This document shows positions 29,512-37,034 of a DNA stretch of 64,000 nt, piece after piece. Location of the stretch: NCBI GenBank assembly GCA_041907145.1, contig JAYRHW010000158.1, positions 1 to 64,000 on the forward strand, given 5' to 3'. A program made the position numbers and the translations under genes. Each line of letters opens with the position of its first letter. Position 1 is the first letter of the stretch. A model generated the notes under the pieces. The model saw nothing but the letters and a program-made list of their open reading frames with translations. It made no database searches and was not told the origin of the DNA. This DNA comes from JAFLCA01 sp041907145. GTDB lineage: Bacteria; Bdellovibrionota_C; UBA2361; JAFLCA01.

Positions 29512-29636
29512 AAAAATCACTAAGCGGCGCCGATAGGCAGGCCACTGTCACTATATCTCATTCTGCATTGAAAAATGAGCTACTCAATCTACAGGTTTTT
29601 CGTAGAACTTCCGACTTCTCAAGCCAAGAGGTGCGC

Positions 29637-30662
29637 ATGTCTCTACTTCCCTCCCGGCTCAACCGGGAGATTCTTTCATTTTGTCTGGCACTGCTCCTGC
29701 CCGGGATTGCAGCTGCAAGCCCGGGAAACTCCGGGCTCAGCGATATACTTTTCCCGCGCCGGCCGATTAATACCTCTATAACGGGCATCAATGCCTTCGT
29801 AAACGATCCACAATTCGGGTCTATTCGCTCGCAGTTCCAAGAAGTGAAGGGCGTCCTGCGTTTAAAATATATGCGAGTGCTGTTCGCCTGGGATGATAAC
29901 GTCCAACCGACGCCAGGCTCGCGGGCAAATTTCTCCTTTTACGATGCCATCGCCAAAAACATTCCACGCGGCACTGAGGCACTGGTAATTCTCACCGGCG
30001 TTCCCTCTTGGATGCAGGACCCTGCAAATTGGGTTGACGGCGATCCGCGCAAAACATTCGTGCAACGCTGGGTAAAGAAGGTCGTTAACCGCTACCAACG
30101 ATATTCGTCCATCAAGGCGTTTCAAATTTGGAATGAGCCCAACGACTCCTCGAATACACGTAACGACTGGCTAGGCCTGACTGAATCACCGGCGAATTAC
30201 GTCGATATGCTTAGTCAGGCGTCATCCTTCATCAAATCGAAGAAGCGAGTGAAGAAGGTCGTGAATGCCGCTACGACTGCCATTAATCAGGGCTATCCCC
30301 GGGCACTAGACTACAATAAGGCGATGATAGAGGCCGGAGCGCAGTCCTTGGTAGATCGCTGGGCGATCCATTATTACGGCTCACAATACGAGAATGTAAT
30401 ACGCCCTGATGGGGTGGGAGATTTCCTTAACGCACTGACGAAACCTATTTGGGTAACCGAATCAGGGGCCAAAGGCATCAACTCGCAGCGGGAGTACGTA
30501 GAACGTGCCTGGACGTTCTTGAAAGGCAGCGTACCGGGGATTTCCCGTTTCTATTTCTATCAATTTACCGAAAACACCGCTGCAGAGGAAACATACGGTC
30601 TGAGAAACCCCACCCCAGGCTTGAGCATTTCTGATTTGTATATTTATCTGCGCGATCGCTAA
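29637..30662 (+). CDS. Exported glycoside hydrolase, clan GH-A (GH39-like)
   Basis: A 341-residue secreted protein with a signal peptide ending GIAAA before SPGNS. The (beta/alpha)8 clan GH-A layout shows both catalytic glutamates: acid/base E167 in QIWNEPND and nucleophile E275 in WVTESG, about 108 residues apart as expected. GH39 (xylosidase/iduronidase-like) and related bacterial endoglycosidases are the closest patterns; substrate is not visible. AGAGG six bases before the ATG at 29637 decides the start over an upstream in-frame ATG at 29568. It converges on the coiled-coil gene at 30672. Confidence 0.85.
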   Translation: MSLLPSRLNREILSFCLALLLPGIAAASPGNSGLSDILFPRRPINTSITGINAFVNDPQFGSIRSQFQEVKGVLRLKYMRVLFAWDDNVQPTPGSRANFSFYDAIAKNIPRGTEALVILTGVPSWMQDPANWVDGDPRKTFVQRWVKKVVNRYQRYSSIKAFQIWNEPNDSSNTRNDWLGLTESPANYVDMLSQASSFIKSKKRVKKVVNAATTAINQGYPRALDYNKAMIEAGAQSLVDRWAIHYYGSQYENVIRPDGVGDFLNALTKPIWVTESGAKGINSQREYVERAWTFLKGSVPGISRFYFYQFTENTAAEETYGLRNPTPGLSISDLYIYLRDR

Positions 30663-30671
30663 GAGGCCGCG

Positions 30672-31133
30672 CTAGAACGGGCGCGGCAGCCGCGGCACTG
30701 CCGGGCCTGCGTCCTTGCCGCCCCCGGACTTGCCGCCCTTGGCAGAAGTCGCTTCATCTTCATGCCCCACACGCGGAGCGTTCGGATTGAATCCCGGCTG
30801 CGTCGCTGAGCCAGGACCAAACCCCTGACCAAGCTGTACATTAGGGTTGCTATATTTGGTGCCGGAACCCAGCCCAGGCCCACGATTGAGCCCTGTTGAA
30901 GCTTTTGCATCTGAATTTTGATTCCCGGAGAATTTCTTGGCCATTTCGTTAATGGCCTTCTCGTCTTCTTCACGCTGTTGGCGCTGAAGCTCCATGCGCT
31001 CTTCGCGTCGCTGCTTCTCCAGCTTTTCCTCTCGCTTTTTTTTCTCGCGAGCTTGAGCATCCGCGCGCCGACGTGCCTCTGCTTCAGCGGCCCTGCGGGC
31101 TGCCGGCGAGTTCGGGTCATCTAGAAAGCCCAT
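30672..31133 (-). CDS. Small coiled-coil protein of unknown function
   Basis: A 153-residue protein starting MGFLDDPNS. Residues about 12-70 are a highly charged Ala/Arg/Glu/Lys/Gln-rich helix, likely a coiled coil (RREERMELQRQQREED). The rest is Gly/Pro/Asn-rich and probably disordered. No signal peptide, no known family. AGGGGG lies about six bases before the ATG at 31133, which is why that start is preferred to one 28 codons upstream. Low-complexity composition means homology alone would be hard to judge. Confidence 0.6.
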   Translation of the reverse strand: MGFLDDPNSPAARRAAEAEARRRADAQAREKKKREEKLEKQRREERMELQRQQREEDEKAINEMAKKFSGNQNSDAKASTGLNRGPGLGSGTKYSNPNVQLGQGFGPGSATQPGFNPNAPRVGHEDEATSAKGGKSGGGKDAGPAVPRLPRPF

Positions 31134-31250
31134 GCCAATCCCCCTCGGTAGATCATTGAATCCACATAGATAGTTATGAGGAGCTGGAGCCCGGATGAGG
31201 CATAAATCCCCTATCAACCGATAATAGTAATACTAGCACGACGCGGGGGA

Positions 31251-31955
31251 ATGCCGTACACTGTCGAGATACTAGCGGGATTACCAATGACGGCCTCAAT
31301 CACATTCCAACTCGATCAAAGCCTCTACCTGCGCAACCCAGAGGAGACAGCCCTCGGTAAAAGCATCATCTCCAGTTCCATCGTGATGCTGGATGAGATG
31401 GGTTACGACGCCTTTACCTTCAAAAAGCTCGCTGACCGCATCAAGTCTACCGAGGCTTCCGTGTACCGCTACTTTGGGAACAAGCATCAGCTGCTCTGTT
31501 ATCTCGTTTGCTGGTACTGGCTATGGCTGGAATATTTAATCGGCGTACGCACAAGAAATGTCAGCGATCCCAGACGGCAACTTGAACTTGCCATCTCCGC
31601 ATTACTCGAAGCGGATCAAGACGATCCTAATGTGCAGCATATCGACGAAGGCTTGCTGCACCGGGTGGTCATCGCGGAGTCCGCGCGGGTATATATGACC
31701 CGCGCCGCGGGAGAAAGTCAGCCCCGAGGGATATTAGCCGGCTATGACGCCTTGTGCAGCAGGCTCACCGACATGATTAAGGCCCTCGATCCCAAGTACA
31801 AATTTCCACGTGAACTCATGGAGACATTGCTGCTCAGTGCTCACAACCAGATCTTTACCCTGTACAAAAATCAAGATCGCAAGGCAAAACGAGGCGACCA
31901 CAGGGCCACCGAAATGTTCTTGGGGAATTTAGTCTTCACTTCGCTCGACTGTTAG
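31251..31955 (+). CDS. TetR/AcrR-family transcriptional regulator
   Basis: About 234 residues. The N-terminal helix-turn-helix FTFKKLADRIKSTEASVYRY followed by FGNKHQLL is the TetR signature (T-x-x-x-IA-x-x-x-G-V-s-x-g-s-x-Y-x-H/Y-F-x-x-K-x-x-L). The C-terminal ligand-binding half is aromatic-rich (VCWYWLWLEYL) and is not diagnostic of a ligand. An ATG at 31287 is an alternative start. It is followed by a GNAT gene in the same direction, but no efflux pump or other usual target is adjacent, so the regulon is unknown. Confidence 0.88.
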   Translation: MPYTVEILAGLPMTASITFQLDQSLYLRNPEETALGKSIISSSIVMLDEMGYDAFTFKKLADRIKSTEASVYRYFGNKHQLLCYLVCWYWLWLEYLIGVRTRNVSDPRRQLELAISALLEADQDDPNVQHIDEGLLHRVVIAESARVYMTRAAGESQPRGILAGYDALCSRLTDMIKALDPKYKFPRELMETLLLSAHNQIFTLYKNQDRKAKRGDHRATEMFLGNLVFTSLDC

Positions 31956-32040
31956 ACTCTTACGGCGAAAGTTTATCTCTAAAACGGACAGCACCGCATA
32001 GCTTGATTAAGCTCTGGCTAGCCCCCATAATCTCTGTCCT

Positions 32041-32802
32041 ATGCAGGTAACATTCGAACAGTCCGTCGACAAGCTTCCGGAGACGGTTGCGGCCCCGACC
32101 CATTTTACCCTGCCTCCACTGCCCAACTCCCCGCTCACCCGGGTCGAGCGCACTTGGAATGAAGCCGGTCAGCTTTCTGTTCATATATACACTCCCTCGC
32201 TTCACGTGCGCTCAGTCACCCGCCAGGATGCGGAGGAACTCTATCGGCACGTGTACGGCTCAGCCGAGGTAATGGATAAGTTTCAGAATGGGGATCCTTG
32301 GACAAGCGAGCGCTTCACCAAAAGACTGGAAACATGGGTTGCCCGCTGGGAGCACGGCGATCCCTTCAGCGCGTTTTCAGTCAGAACTCGAGACGAAGCT
32401 TTCGTAGGCGTAGCGGTCATGGGTCACGGTTCCATCCCAGGGCGCTCGGAGCTGGCTTTTGCAGTTAGAAAGTCGTGCTGGGGGCAAGGCTACGGGAAGG
32501 AAGCCATGCGAGCGATAGTTGAAAAGTTCGCTACTCTTCTGCGTTCGGAAAATACAACGGTGGAAGGCGAAGCATTCAGGATCGTGGAAGCAACCGTTCG
32601 AGATGATAATCTTCCAAGCGTAAATATATTGGACTCGCTGGGGATGGAACAAAGCCCCGGAGACTCGGGCTTAGCTGCCACCGCCGCGCAGTACGACAGA
32701 ATGCGCCGACTTTACGTCGGTGCGGTGCATCCGTCTCAGGCGCCGCTCTGCGATATCGCAATCGATAGTCAAAATTTGCAAGTCATCGAGCACTACTTAT
32801 AG
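32041..32802 (+). CDS. GNAT-family N-acetyltransferase (RimJ/RimL-like)
   Basis: A 253-residue protein. Residues about 55-215 form an acetyltransferase_3-type GNAT domain: LHVRSVTRQDAEELYRHV at the start, VGVAVMGHG, the acetyl-CoA loop SCWGQGYGKEAMRAI (Q/R-x-x-G-x-G/A), and VRDDNLPSVNILDSLGM. Such enzymes acetylate N-termini or small molecules; no substrate clue is visible. An N-terminal extension of about 50 residues is unlike the family and may signal a later true start. It converges on the release-factor-like gene, with ten bases between. Confidence 0.85.
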   Translation: MQVTFEQSVDKLPETVAAPTHFTLPPLPNSPLTRVERTWNEAGQLSVHIYTPSLHVRSVTRQDAEELYRHVYGSAEVMDKFQNGDPWTSERFTKRLETWVARWEHGDPFSAFSVRTRDEAFVGVAVMGHGSIPGRSELAFAVRKSCWGQGYGKEAMRAIVEKFATLLRSENTTVEGEAFRIVEATVRDDNLPSVNILDSLGMEQSPGDSGLAATAAQYDRMRRLYVGAVHPSQAPLCDIAIDSQNLQVIEHYL

Positions 32803-32812
32803 GCGACCGGAG

Positions 32813-33235
32813 CTAGTCCTCGGACCCAAGGCCAACCCTTCCACGTCCTTGCTTCTTCTGCGCAGTCTTTGCCTTATCTCTGAGCATCTTCTCTTTGGCC
32901 TTGCGGGAGCGTCGGCGCTTTTGCCGTCGGATCTTCTCCCGCGCCTGTTCCTCTGTACTTTGCTTCCCGAGCGCAAGGGCCTCAAGCCGATCGCAGAGCA
33001 GACGGCGAGCAAAAAAGCGATTCATGGATTGTGAGCGCTCCCTCTGACAGCGTACTTCGATGCCGCTCGGACAATGCTTAATCTGCACGCAGGATGACGT
33101 CTTATTTATCTTCTGTCCCCCACTGCCGGAACCTCGAATAAAAGACTCCTCCAGATCTTCCTCGCGAATTCCGAGCCTCGCCATACGCGCGACAAGCTCG
33201 AGTTCCTTTTCAGGAGAAACTCCAAACCTACCCAC
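32813..33235 (-). CDS. Release-factor-like ribosome rescue protein (GGQ domain)
   Basis: A 140-residue protein with only the class I release-factor domain 3: SFIRGSGSGGQKINKTSS holds the catalytic GGQ, followed by QIKHCPSGIEVRCQRERSQ and a very basic C-terminal tail (KIRRQKRRRSRKAKEK) like those that sit in the mRNA channel of stalled ribosomes. It lacks the codon-recognition domain, so it should release peptides from stalled ribosomes, like ArfB or mitochondrial C12orf65. The GTG at 33235 has GGAGG eight bases upstream and overlaps the end of the DTW gene, so the two are translationally coupled. Confidence 0.88.
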   Translation of the reverse strand: MGRFGVSPEKELELVARMARLGIREEDLEESFIRGSGSGGQKINKTSSCVQIKHCPSGIEVRCQRERSQSMNRFFARRLLCDRLEALALGKQSTEEQAREKIRRQKRRRSRKAKEKMLRDKAKTAQKKQGRGRVGLGSED

Positions 33236-33917
33236 GGCGCCTGCCTCCGCGAAAGCGGCGCTGCCTGCCCTTTCCAGCTCGGCGCGGGGGACGGTAGCCG
33301 CTTGCCCGAACACGATCGAGGAACTTATCAAAGAGCGTCGTTAGATCTTCTTGAATTACGGGATTTCTCTCCAAAACCGCCAGCGCTAACGCGGCAGCTT
33401 CAAGTGTCGAGACCGATTCATGGCGCGGCTCCTTTCGCAGCTCCCCATAGCGCGAGCGCCCTTCCGGCACGACCAGGGCACGCTGAAGTTTTAGCAGCCA
33501 GGCATTTCGCCACCAAAGAGTCTTTGCCTGACTCCAGGTTCCATCAAGAACCACGATACCCTTCACGAAGCCCCAGCCGCCTTTGGGCGCTGGCAGGACA
33601 TTTCCATCCTTGGACACAAGCACCAACCCCGGAGCAGCAGTTTGCTCCAATTTTGCACTGCCGAGATACAGCACCAGCCATTCCTTGGGGTTGGCCTCCT
33701 CGCCGAGGGCGTGCCCCAAATTTCGCCACGACAATCCTACTTTCAGAACCGAATGAGGCAGTGAGCGATGCAACAATATCGCCGAGTTAATTTCCTTATC
33801 GGGCTCTTGAGGGTGCTGAAGAATGAGCACCCGAGTCCTCGCTGCCAGCGGGCGCAACAAATCGCAGATGCAGCGCGCCTGGGACTTTTCACACTTCGAA
33901 CACAGCTCTTGATCCAT
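33228..33917 (-). CDS. DTW-domain tRNA-uridine aminocarboxypropyltransferase (second copy)
   Basis: A 229-residue DTW-family protein: Cys cluster CSKCEKSQARCIC at about 6-18, LILQHPQEPDKEINSA, VVLDGTWSQAKTLWW (the DTW motif) and a YGELRKEPRHESVSTLE segment. It ends in an Arg/Gly-rich tail that overlaps the start of the release-factor-like gene. It differs clearly from the copy at 4225-4884 (different cysteine spacing and tail), so it probably modifies a different tRNA position or tRNA set, like the TapT/TapA pair, where E. coli has two. The reaction is a 3-amino-3-carboxypropyl transfer from SAM. Confidence 0.85.
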   Translation of the reverse strand: MDQELCSKCEKSQARCICDLLRPLAARTRVLILQHPQEPDKEINSAILLHRSLPHSVLKVGLSWRNLGHALGEEANPKEWLVLYLGSAKLEQTAAPGLVLVSKDGNVLPAPKGGWGFVKGIVVLDGTWSQAKTLWWRNAWLLKLQRALVVPEGRSRYGELRKEPRHESVSTLEAAALALAVLERNPVIQEDLTTLFDKFLDRVRASGYRPPRRAGKGRQRRFRGGRRRG

Positions 33918-33975
33918 AGTGGGAAGAGGCTACCATGGAGCCCGGGTTTGGTCGATTTCTATAACCAGGACGAAA

Positions 33976-34554
33976 ATGCCGAAAGAACGTGCTCGATGTT
34001 GGTGGTGTGGCACTGATCCGCTCTATGTATCCTATCATGATGAGGAGTGGGGAGTCCCCTTGCATGACGATGATCGGCTCTTTGAGATGCTCCTACTCGA
34101 GGGCTTTCAGGCAGGCTTGAGCTGGATCACGATTCTGCGTAAACGCGAAAACTTCCGCAAAGCCTTCAAGAAGTTCAATGCCAAGAAAATCGCTAAATTC
34201 ACGGCCGCGGACATCAAGCGTTTGATGAACGATGCCGGCATTATTCGTAACCGGCTAAAAATCAAAGCCGCAATCACGAACGCAAAGGCATATCTCAAGG
34301 TCAAAGAAGAATTCGGCAGCTTCAATGCCTATCTTTGGCAATTCACGGGTCATAAAACTTTACGGCACCCTCGCGGCCGCACCAAGCACACTATGCAAGC
34401 TACTTCGCCGGAATCGGACGCTATGTCGAAGGATTTAAAGATGCGGGGCTTTAAATTCGTAGGCTCTACGGTCTGCTATGCCCATATGCAGGCCACGGGC
34501 ATGGTCGACGATCATGTTGAAGGCTGCTTTCGGTACAAGAAGCGGAGGAAGTAG
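33976..34554 (+). CDS. tag: DNA-3-methyladenine glycosylase I
   Basis: A 192-residue base-excision repair enzyme (E. coli Tag is 187) that removes 3-methyladenine from alkylated DNA. Zinc ligands are conserved: RCWWCG near the start, YHDEEWG, and the C-terminal DDHVEGCF. The LLLEGFQAGLSWITIL segment holds the catalytic Glu region and base-binding pocket. The ATG at 33976 is chosen because AGGA lies seven bases upstream and it begins the conserved part; an earlier in-frame ATG at 33919 exists. It diverges from the DTW gene at 33917. Confidence 0.95.
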   Translation: MPKERARCWWCGTDPLYVSYHDEEWGVPLHDDDRLFEMLLLEGFQAGLSWITILRKRENFRKAFKKFNAKKIAKFTAADIKRLMNDAGIIRNRLKIKAAITNAKAYLKVKEEFGSFNAYLWQFTGHKTLRHPRGRTKHTMQATSPESDAMSKDLKMRGFKFVGSTVCYAHMQATGMVDDHVEGCFRYKKRRK

Positions 34555-34577
34555 CCAGAACCGATCCCGGATGCGCT

Positions 34578-34934
34578 TCAATTTTTGAAATGTGTCGTGC
34601 TCAGCATCTCGCGCATTTCGAGCGTCATGGAACAAGAGATCTCGCGGCTCGAGATAGGAAAGAATTGCTTCAACAAGGCAAAGGCCCGCTCTCCTAGGTC
34701 TTTCCGTATTTCCTCCGACCGGCCCGATATGAGCGCAATCTGTAGATAAACAAAAGAACTGCGGGGCGAGCCCTCCGCGACATAATAACTATCATGCCTG
34801 ATCCAGCGACTCTTTAGTCTGGCTCGGTCGATATGTCCCGAGGCTGAAAGCGCCTCATGGAGCTGCGAGAAAAACGCGGGAAAATCAACCTTATCTGGGA
34901 TATTAGCTGAGTATTCTAGTATGCAGTGCGGCAT
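34578..34934 (-). CDS. 5-carboxymethyl-2-hydroxymuconate isomerase-like protein (tautomerase superfamily)
   Basis: A 118-residue protein starting MPHCILEYSANI, the signature of CHMI: after Met removal Pro-1 is the catalytic base of the tautomerase superfamily. It continues with RWIRHDSYYVAEG and LQIALISGRSEEIRK, and ends near the expected 115-125 residues. In homoprotocatechuate breakdown CHMI isomerises the ring-cleavage product, but no other aromatic-degradation gene is in the window, so the physiological substrate is open. Confidence 0.85.
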   Translation of the reverse strand: MPHCILEYSANIPDKVDFPAFFSQLHEALSASGHIDRARLKSRWIRHDSYYVAEGSPRSSFVYLQIALISGRSEEIRKDLGERAFALLKQFFPISSREISCSMTLEMREMLSTTHFKN

Positions 34935-34999
34935 AGGTAACCTGTGGTTTAGGCCGGAACTAGTGTATCCCGCAGACAGTAGAGGTCAACGTCCGCCCG

Positions 35000-35008
35000 T
35001 GCTATACA
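35000..35008 (+). promoter_or_regulatory. Extended -10 promoter element before the DEAD-box gene
   Basis: TGCTATACA, 27 bases before the helicase ATG, matches TGn plus a -10 hexamer with five of six consensus bases. It would give a leader of about 20 bases containing GGGA as ribosome-binding site. Confidence 0.45.
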
Positions 35009-35035
35009 GTTCGAGTATTAGAATTTGGGAAACTC

Positions 35036-36547
35036 ATGGAAGCTCAGTCCGAAACTACGCAGGAACCTGCCACTACGAAGTCTTTTAAGGAAATAGTCAC
35101 CAATTCCGCGGTATTGGCGGCCTTGGAGAAGCTCAAAATCACCATCCCGACGCCCGTTCAGGCCGCCGCCATCCCCTGCGCTCTTTCGGGAAAGGATATT
35201 ATCGTTCAGGCCAAGACAGGCAGCGGCAAAACGTTAGCCTTCGTGCTGCCCCTGCTCTCCCACTTAGAGCGCACCACTGACCAGCGCTCAACCTTCGCGC
35301 TGATTGTTACCCCAACCCGCGAACTGGCCAACCAAATTTGCGCCGTTATTGCATCCGTAACCGACAAGGTCTCGCCTTGTTGCCTGATTGGAGGCGCGAG
35401 CATGAGAGATCAAGAGGAAGCACTCAACCGCGATCACCGCGTGATCGTGGGCACGCCGGGGCGCATTCAGGACTTCATCCGGCAGCGGCTGATCTTGCTC
35501 CGTCGAGTGCAGTACTTCGTACTCGACGAGGCGGATGAAATGCTCTCGATGGGATTCCTAGAAGAGGTGCGCGCAATTCTCTCGCGATTACCCGACCGGC
35601 GTCAGGGCCTTTTCGTCAGCGCCACCATCACGCCTCGCGTTGAGATGCTGGCGAATAGCTTTCTGACCAAGCCAGAGCGCATCATCATCAATACACCTGG
35701 CGAGGAGCGGGCCCCCATCGAGCATCTATACTGCGAAGTCACGAATGAAATTACCGCGAAGGCCAACGCAGTTTGCGATCTCATCGAAACTCAGCGTCCG
35801 CGCTCAACGGTCATATTCTGCAATACCAAATCGGATACCGAATTGGTTGAAGTATTCCTGCGCCGCCGCGGCTTCAACGCTCGCCGCCTGAATTCTGATT
35901 TGCCGCAGCGTGAGCGCGACCTGATCATGGCTGCGATTCGTGCCGGAGAACTTGAGATTCTGATAGCCACGGATATTGCGGCTCGCGGCCTCGATATCGA
36001 GCATATCGATTTGGTCTTTAATTATGCGATACCCGAAGAGTCGGAAGTTTACGTTCATCGCACGGGTAGAACCGGCCGCGCCGGACGTTCCGGCCGCGCC
36101 ATCAGTTTGATTGGACCGCAGGATTTTACTGCCTTTCAGAGTCTCAAGCGCTTCCTGAGCTTTGAATTGACAAAACTTGCTCTGCCGAGCGAGGAAGATG
36201 TCCTCAATGCCCGCCTGGCTCACTTTTACGAGATTGTCCGCCAAGAAGAGATTGAAGTGCAGCAAAAGGAACTCGTGCTCGCCAGGAAGCTGCTGTTGGA
36301 GCTGGGGAATATTGAGGAACCCAGCGAAGAATTTACGATCATGATCGCCAAACTCTGCCGCTTCACCATCGAGCATTGCGTGCGACAGGATGCAAAAGCT
36401 CAAACTGCCGCTCCTGAACCTGCTCCCCAGCAGCGCGAGGAGCGCCGCCGGGATGACGACGGGCGAGGTCGAGGAGACCGAGGCCGCCGCGGTGACCACC
36501 GAGGAGATTCTCGCGGACGCGGGCGTGGAGGCCGGGATAGGCGTTAA
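35036..36547 (+). CDS. DEAD-box ATP-dependent RNA helicase with RGG-like tail
   Basis: A 503-residue DEAD-box protein with all core motifs: Q motif region (F17, TPVQAAAIP), AKTGSGKT at 59-66, TPTREL, GTPGR, LDEADEML, SAT, then domain 2 with VIFCNTKSDTELV, ATDIAARGLDI and HRTGRTGRAGR. It resembles the DeaD/CsdA/DbpA group but has no DbpA-type RNA-binding domain; instead the last 60 residues are Arg/Gly/Asp-rich (RGRGDRGRRGD), likely binding RNA nonspecifically. It unwinds RNA duplexes in ribosome assembly or mRNA decay. A relative lacking domain 1 lies at 52601-54025. Confidence 0.95.
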   Translation: MEAQSETTQEPATTKSFKEIVTNSAVLAALEKLKITIPTPVQAAAIPCALSGKDIIVQAKTGSGKTLAFVLPLLSHLERTTDQRSTFALIVTPTRELANQICAVIASVTDKVSPCCLIGGASMRDQEEALNRDHRVIVGTPGRIQDFIRQRLILLRRVQYFVLDEADEMLSMGFLEEVRAILSRLPDRRQGLFVSATITPRVEMLANSFLTKPERIIINTPGEERAPIEHLYCEVTNEITAKANAVCDLIETQRPRSTVIFCNTKSDTELVEVFLRRRGFNARRLNSDLPQRERDLIMAAIRAGELEILIATDIAARGLDIEHIDLVFNYAIPEESEVYVHRTGRTGRAGRSGRAISLIGPQDFTAFQSLKRFLSFELTKLALPSEEDVLNARLAHFYEIVRQEEIEVQQKELVLARKLLLELGNIEEPSEEFTIMIAKLCRFTIEHCVRQDAKAQTAAPEPAPQQREERRRDDDGRGRGDRGRRGDHRGDSRGRGRGGRDRR

Positions 36548-36617
36548 CGGCTCTCATTTGTGCACTAGCAGCCTGTAGGATATATATTCGTTCTCGTCAT
36601 ATTTCGAGGGCACCAGC

Positions 36618-37034
36618 ATGAAAGCACTATTCTCTGCAGTTATAGTCAGCGCCACATTGATGATGACCGGCTGTGTGAAGGAGCCGGAGGGTCCGGCCGA
36701 GCGCATTGGCCGCTCTATCGACGAGATGAGCAAAGGCATTCGAGATTTGGGCAACGACTGGGACAAGGACAGCCAGCGTGACATCGATTCTCGGGATCAG
36801 AATAGCCGCGATCGGTATGACAGCTCACGAAGCTCCGACTATTCTCGAGACCGAGACTCGTCTCAAGACCGAAACCTGGGAGACGGCTATTCCCGCAATC
36901 GAGATATCCCCGATCACGATCCCTACTACGATACCCCTCCCAGCGACCAAGCGAAGGATGACTGGGATCGCGAGCATGCCGCGCGGGTGCGAGCGAAACG
37001 AGACAATTCGAAGAGAAACGATTATCGCTACTAG
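36618..37034 (+). CDS. Small Arg/Asp/Ser-rich lipoprotein
   Basis: A 138-residue protein with a lipoprotein signal peptide ending MMTGC (Cys 19). The mature part starts with a short amphipathic helix (GRSIDEMSKGIRDLGNDW) and is then an extremely hydrophilic Asp/Arg/Ser/Tyr repeat-like stretch (SRDRDSSQDRN, RDYSRDRD type), likely disordered. GAGGG eight bases before the ATG supports the start. No family recognised. Its stop overlaps the end of the convergent membrane-protein gene by four bases. Confidence 0.75.
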   Translation: MKALFSAVIVSATLMMTGCVKEPEGPAERIGRSIDEMSKGIRDLGNDWDKDSQRDIDSRDQNSRDRYDSSRSSDYSRDRDSSQDRNLGDGYSRNRDIPDHDPYYDTPPSDQAKDDWDREHAARVRAKRDNSKRNDYRY

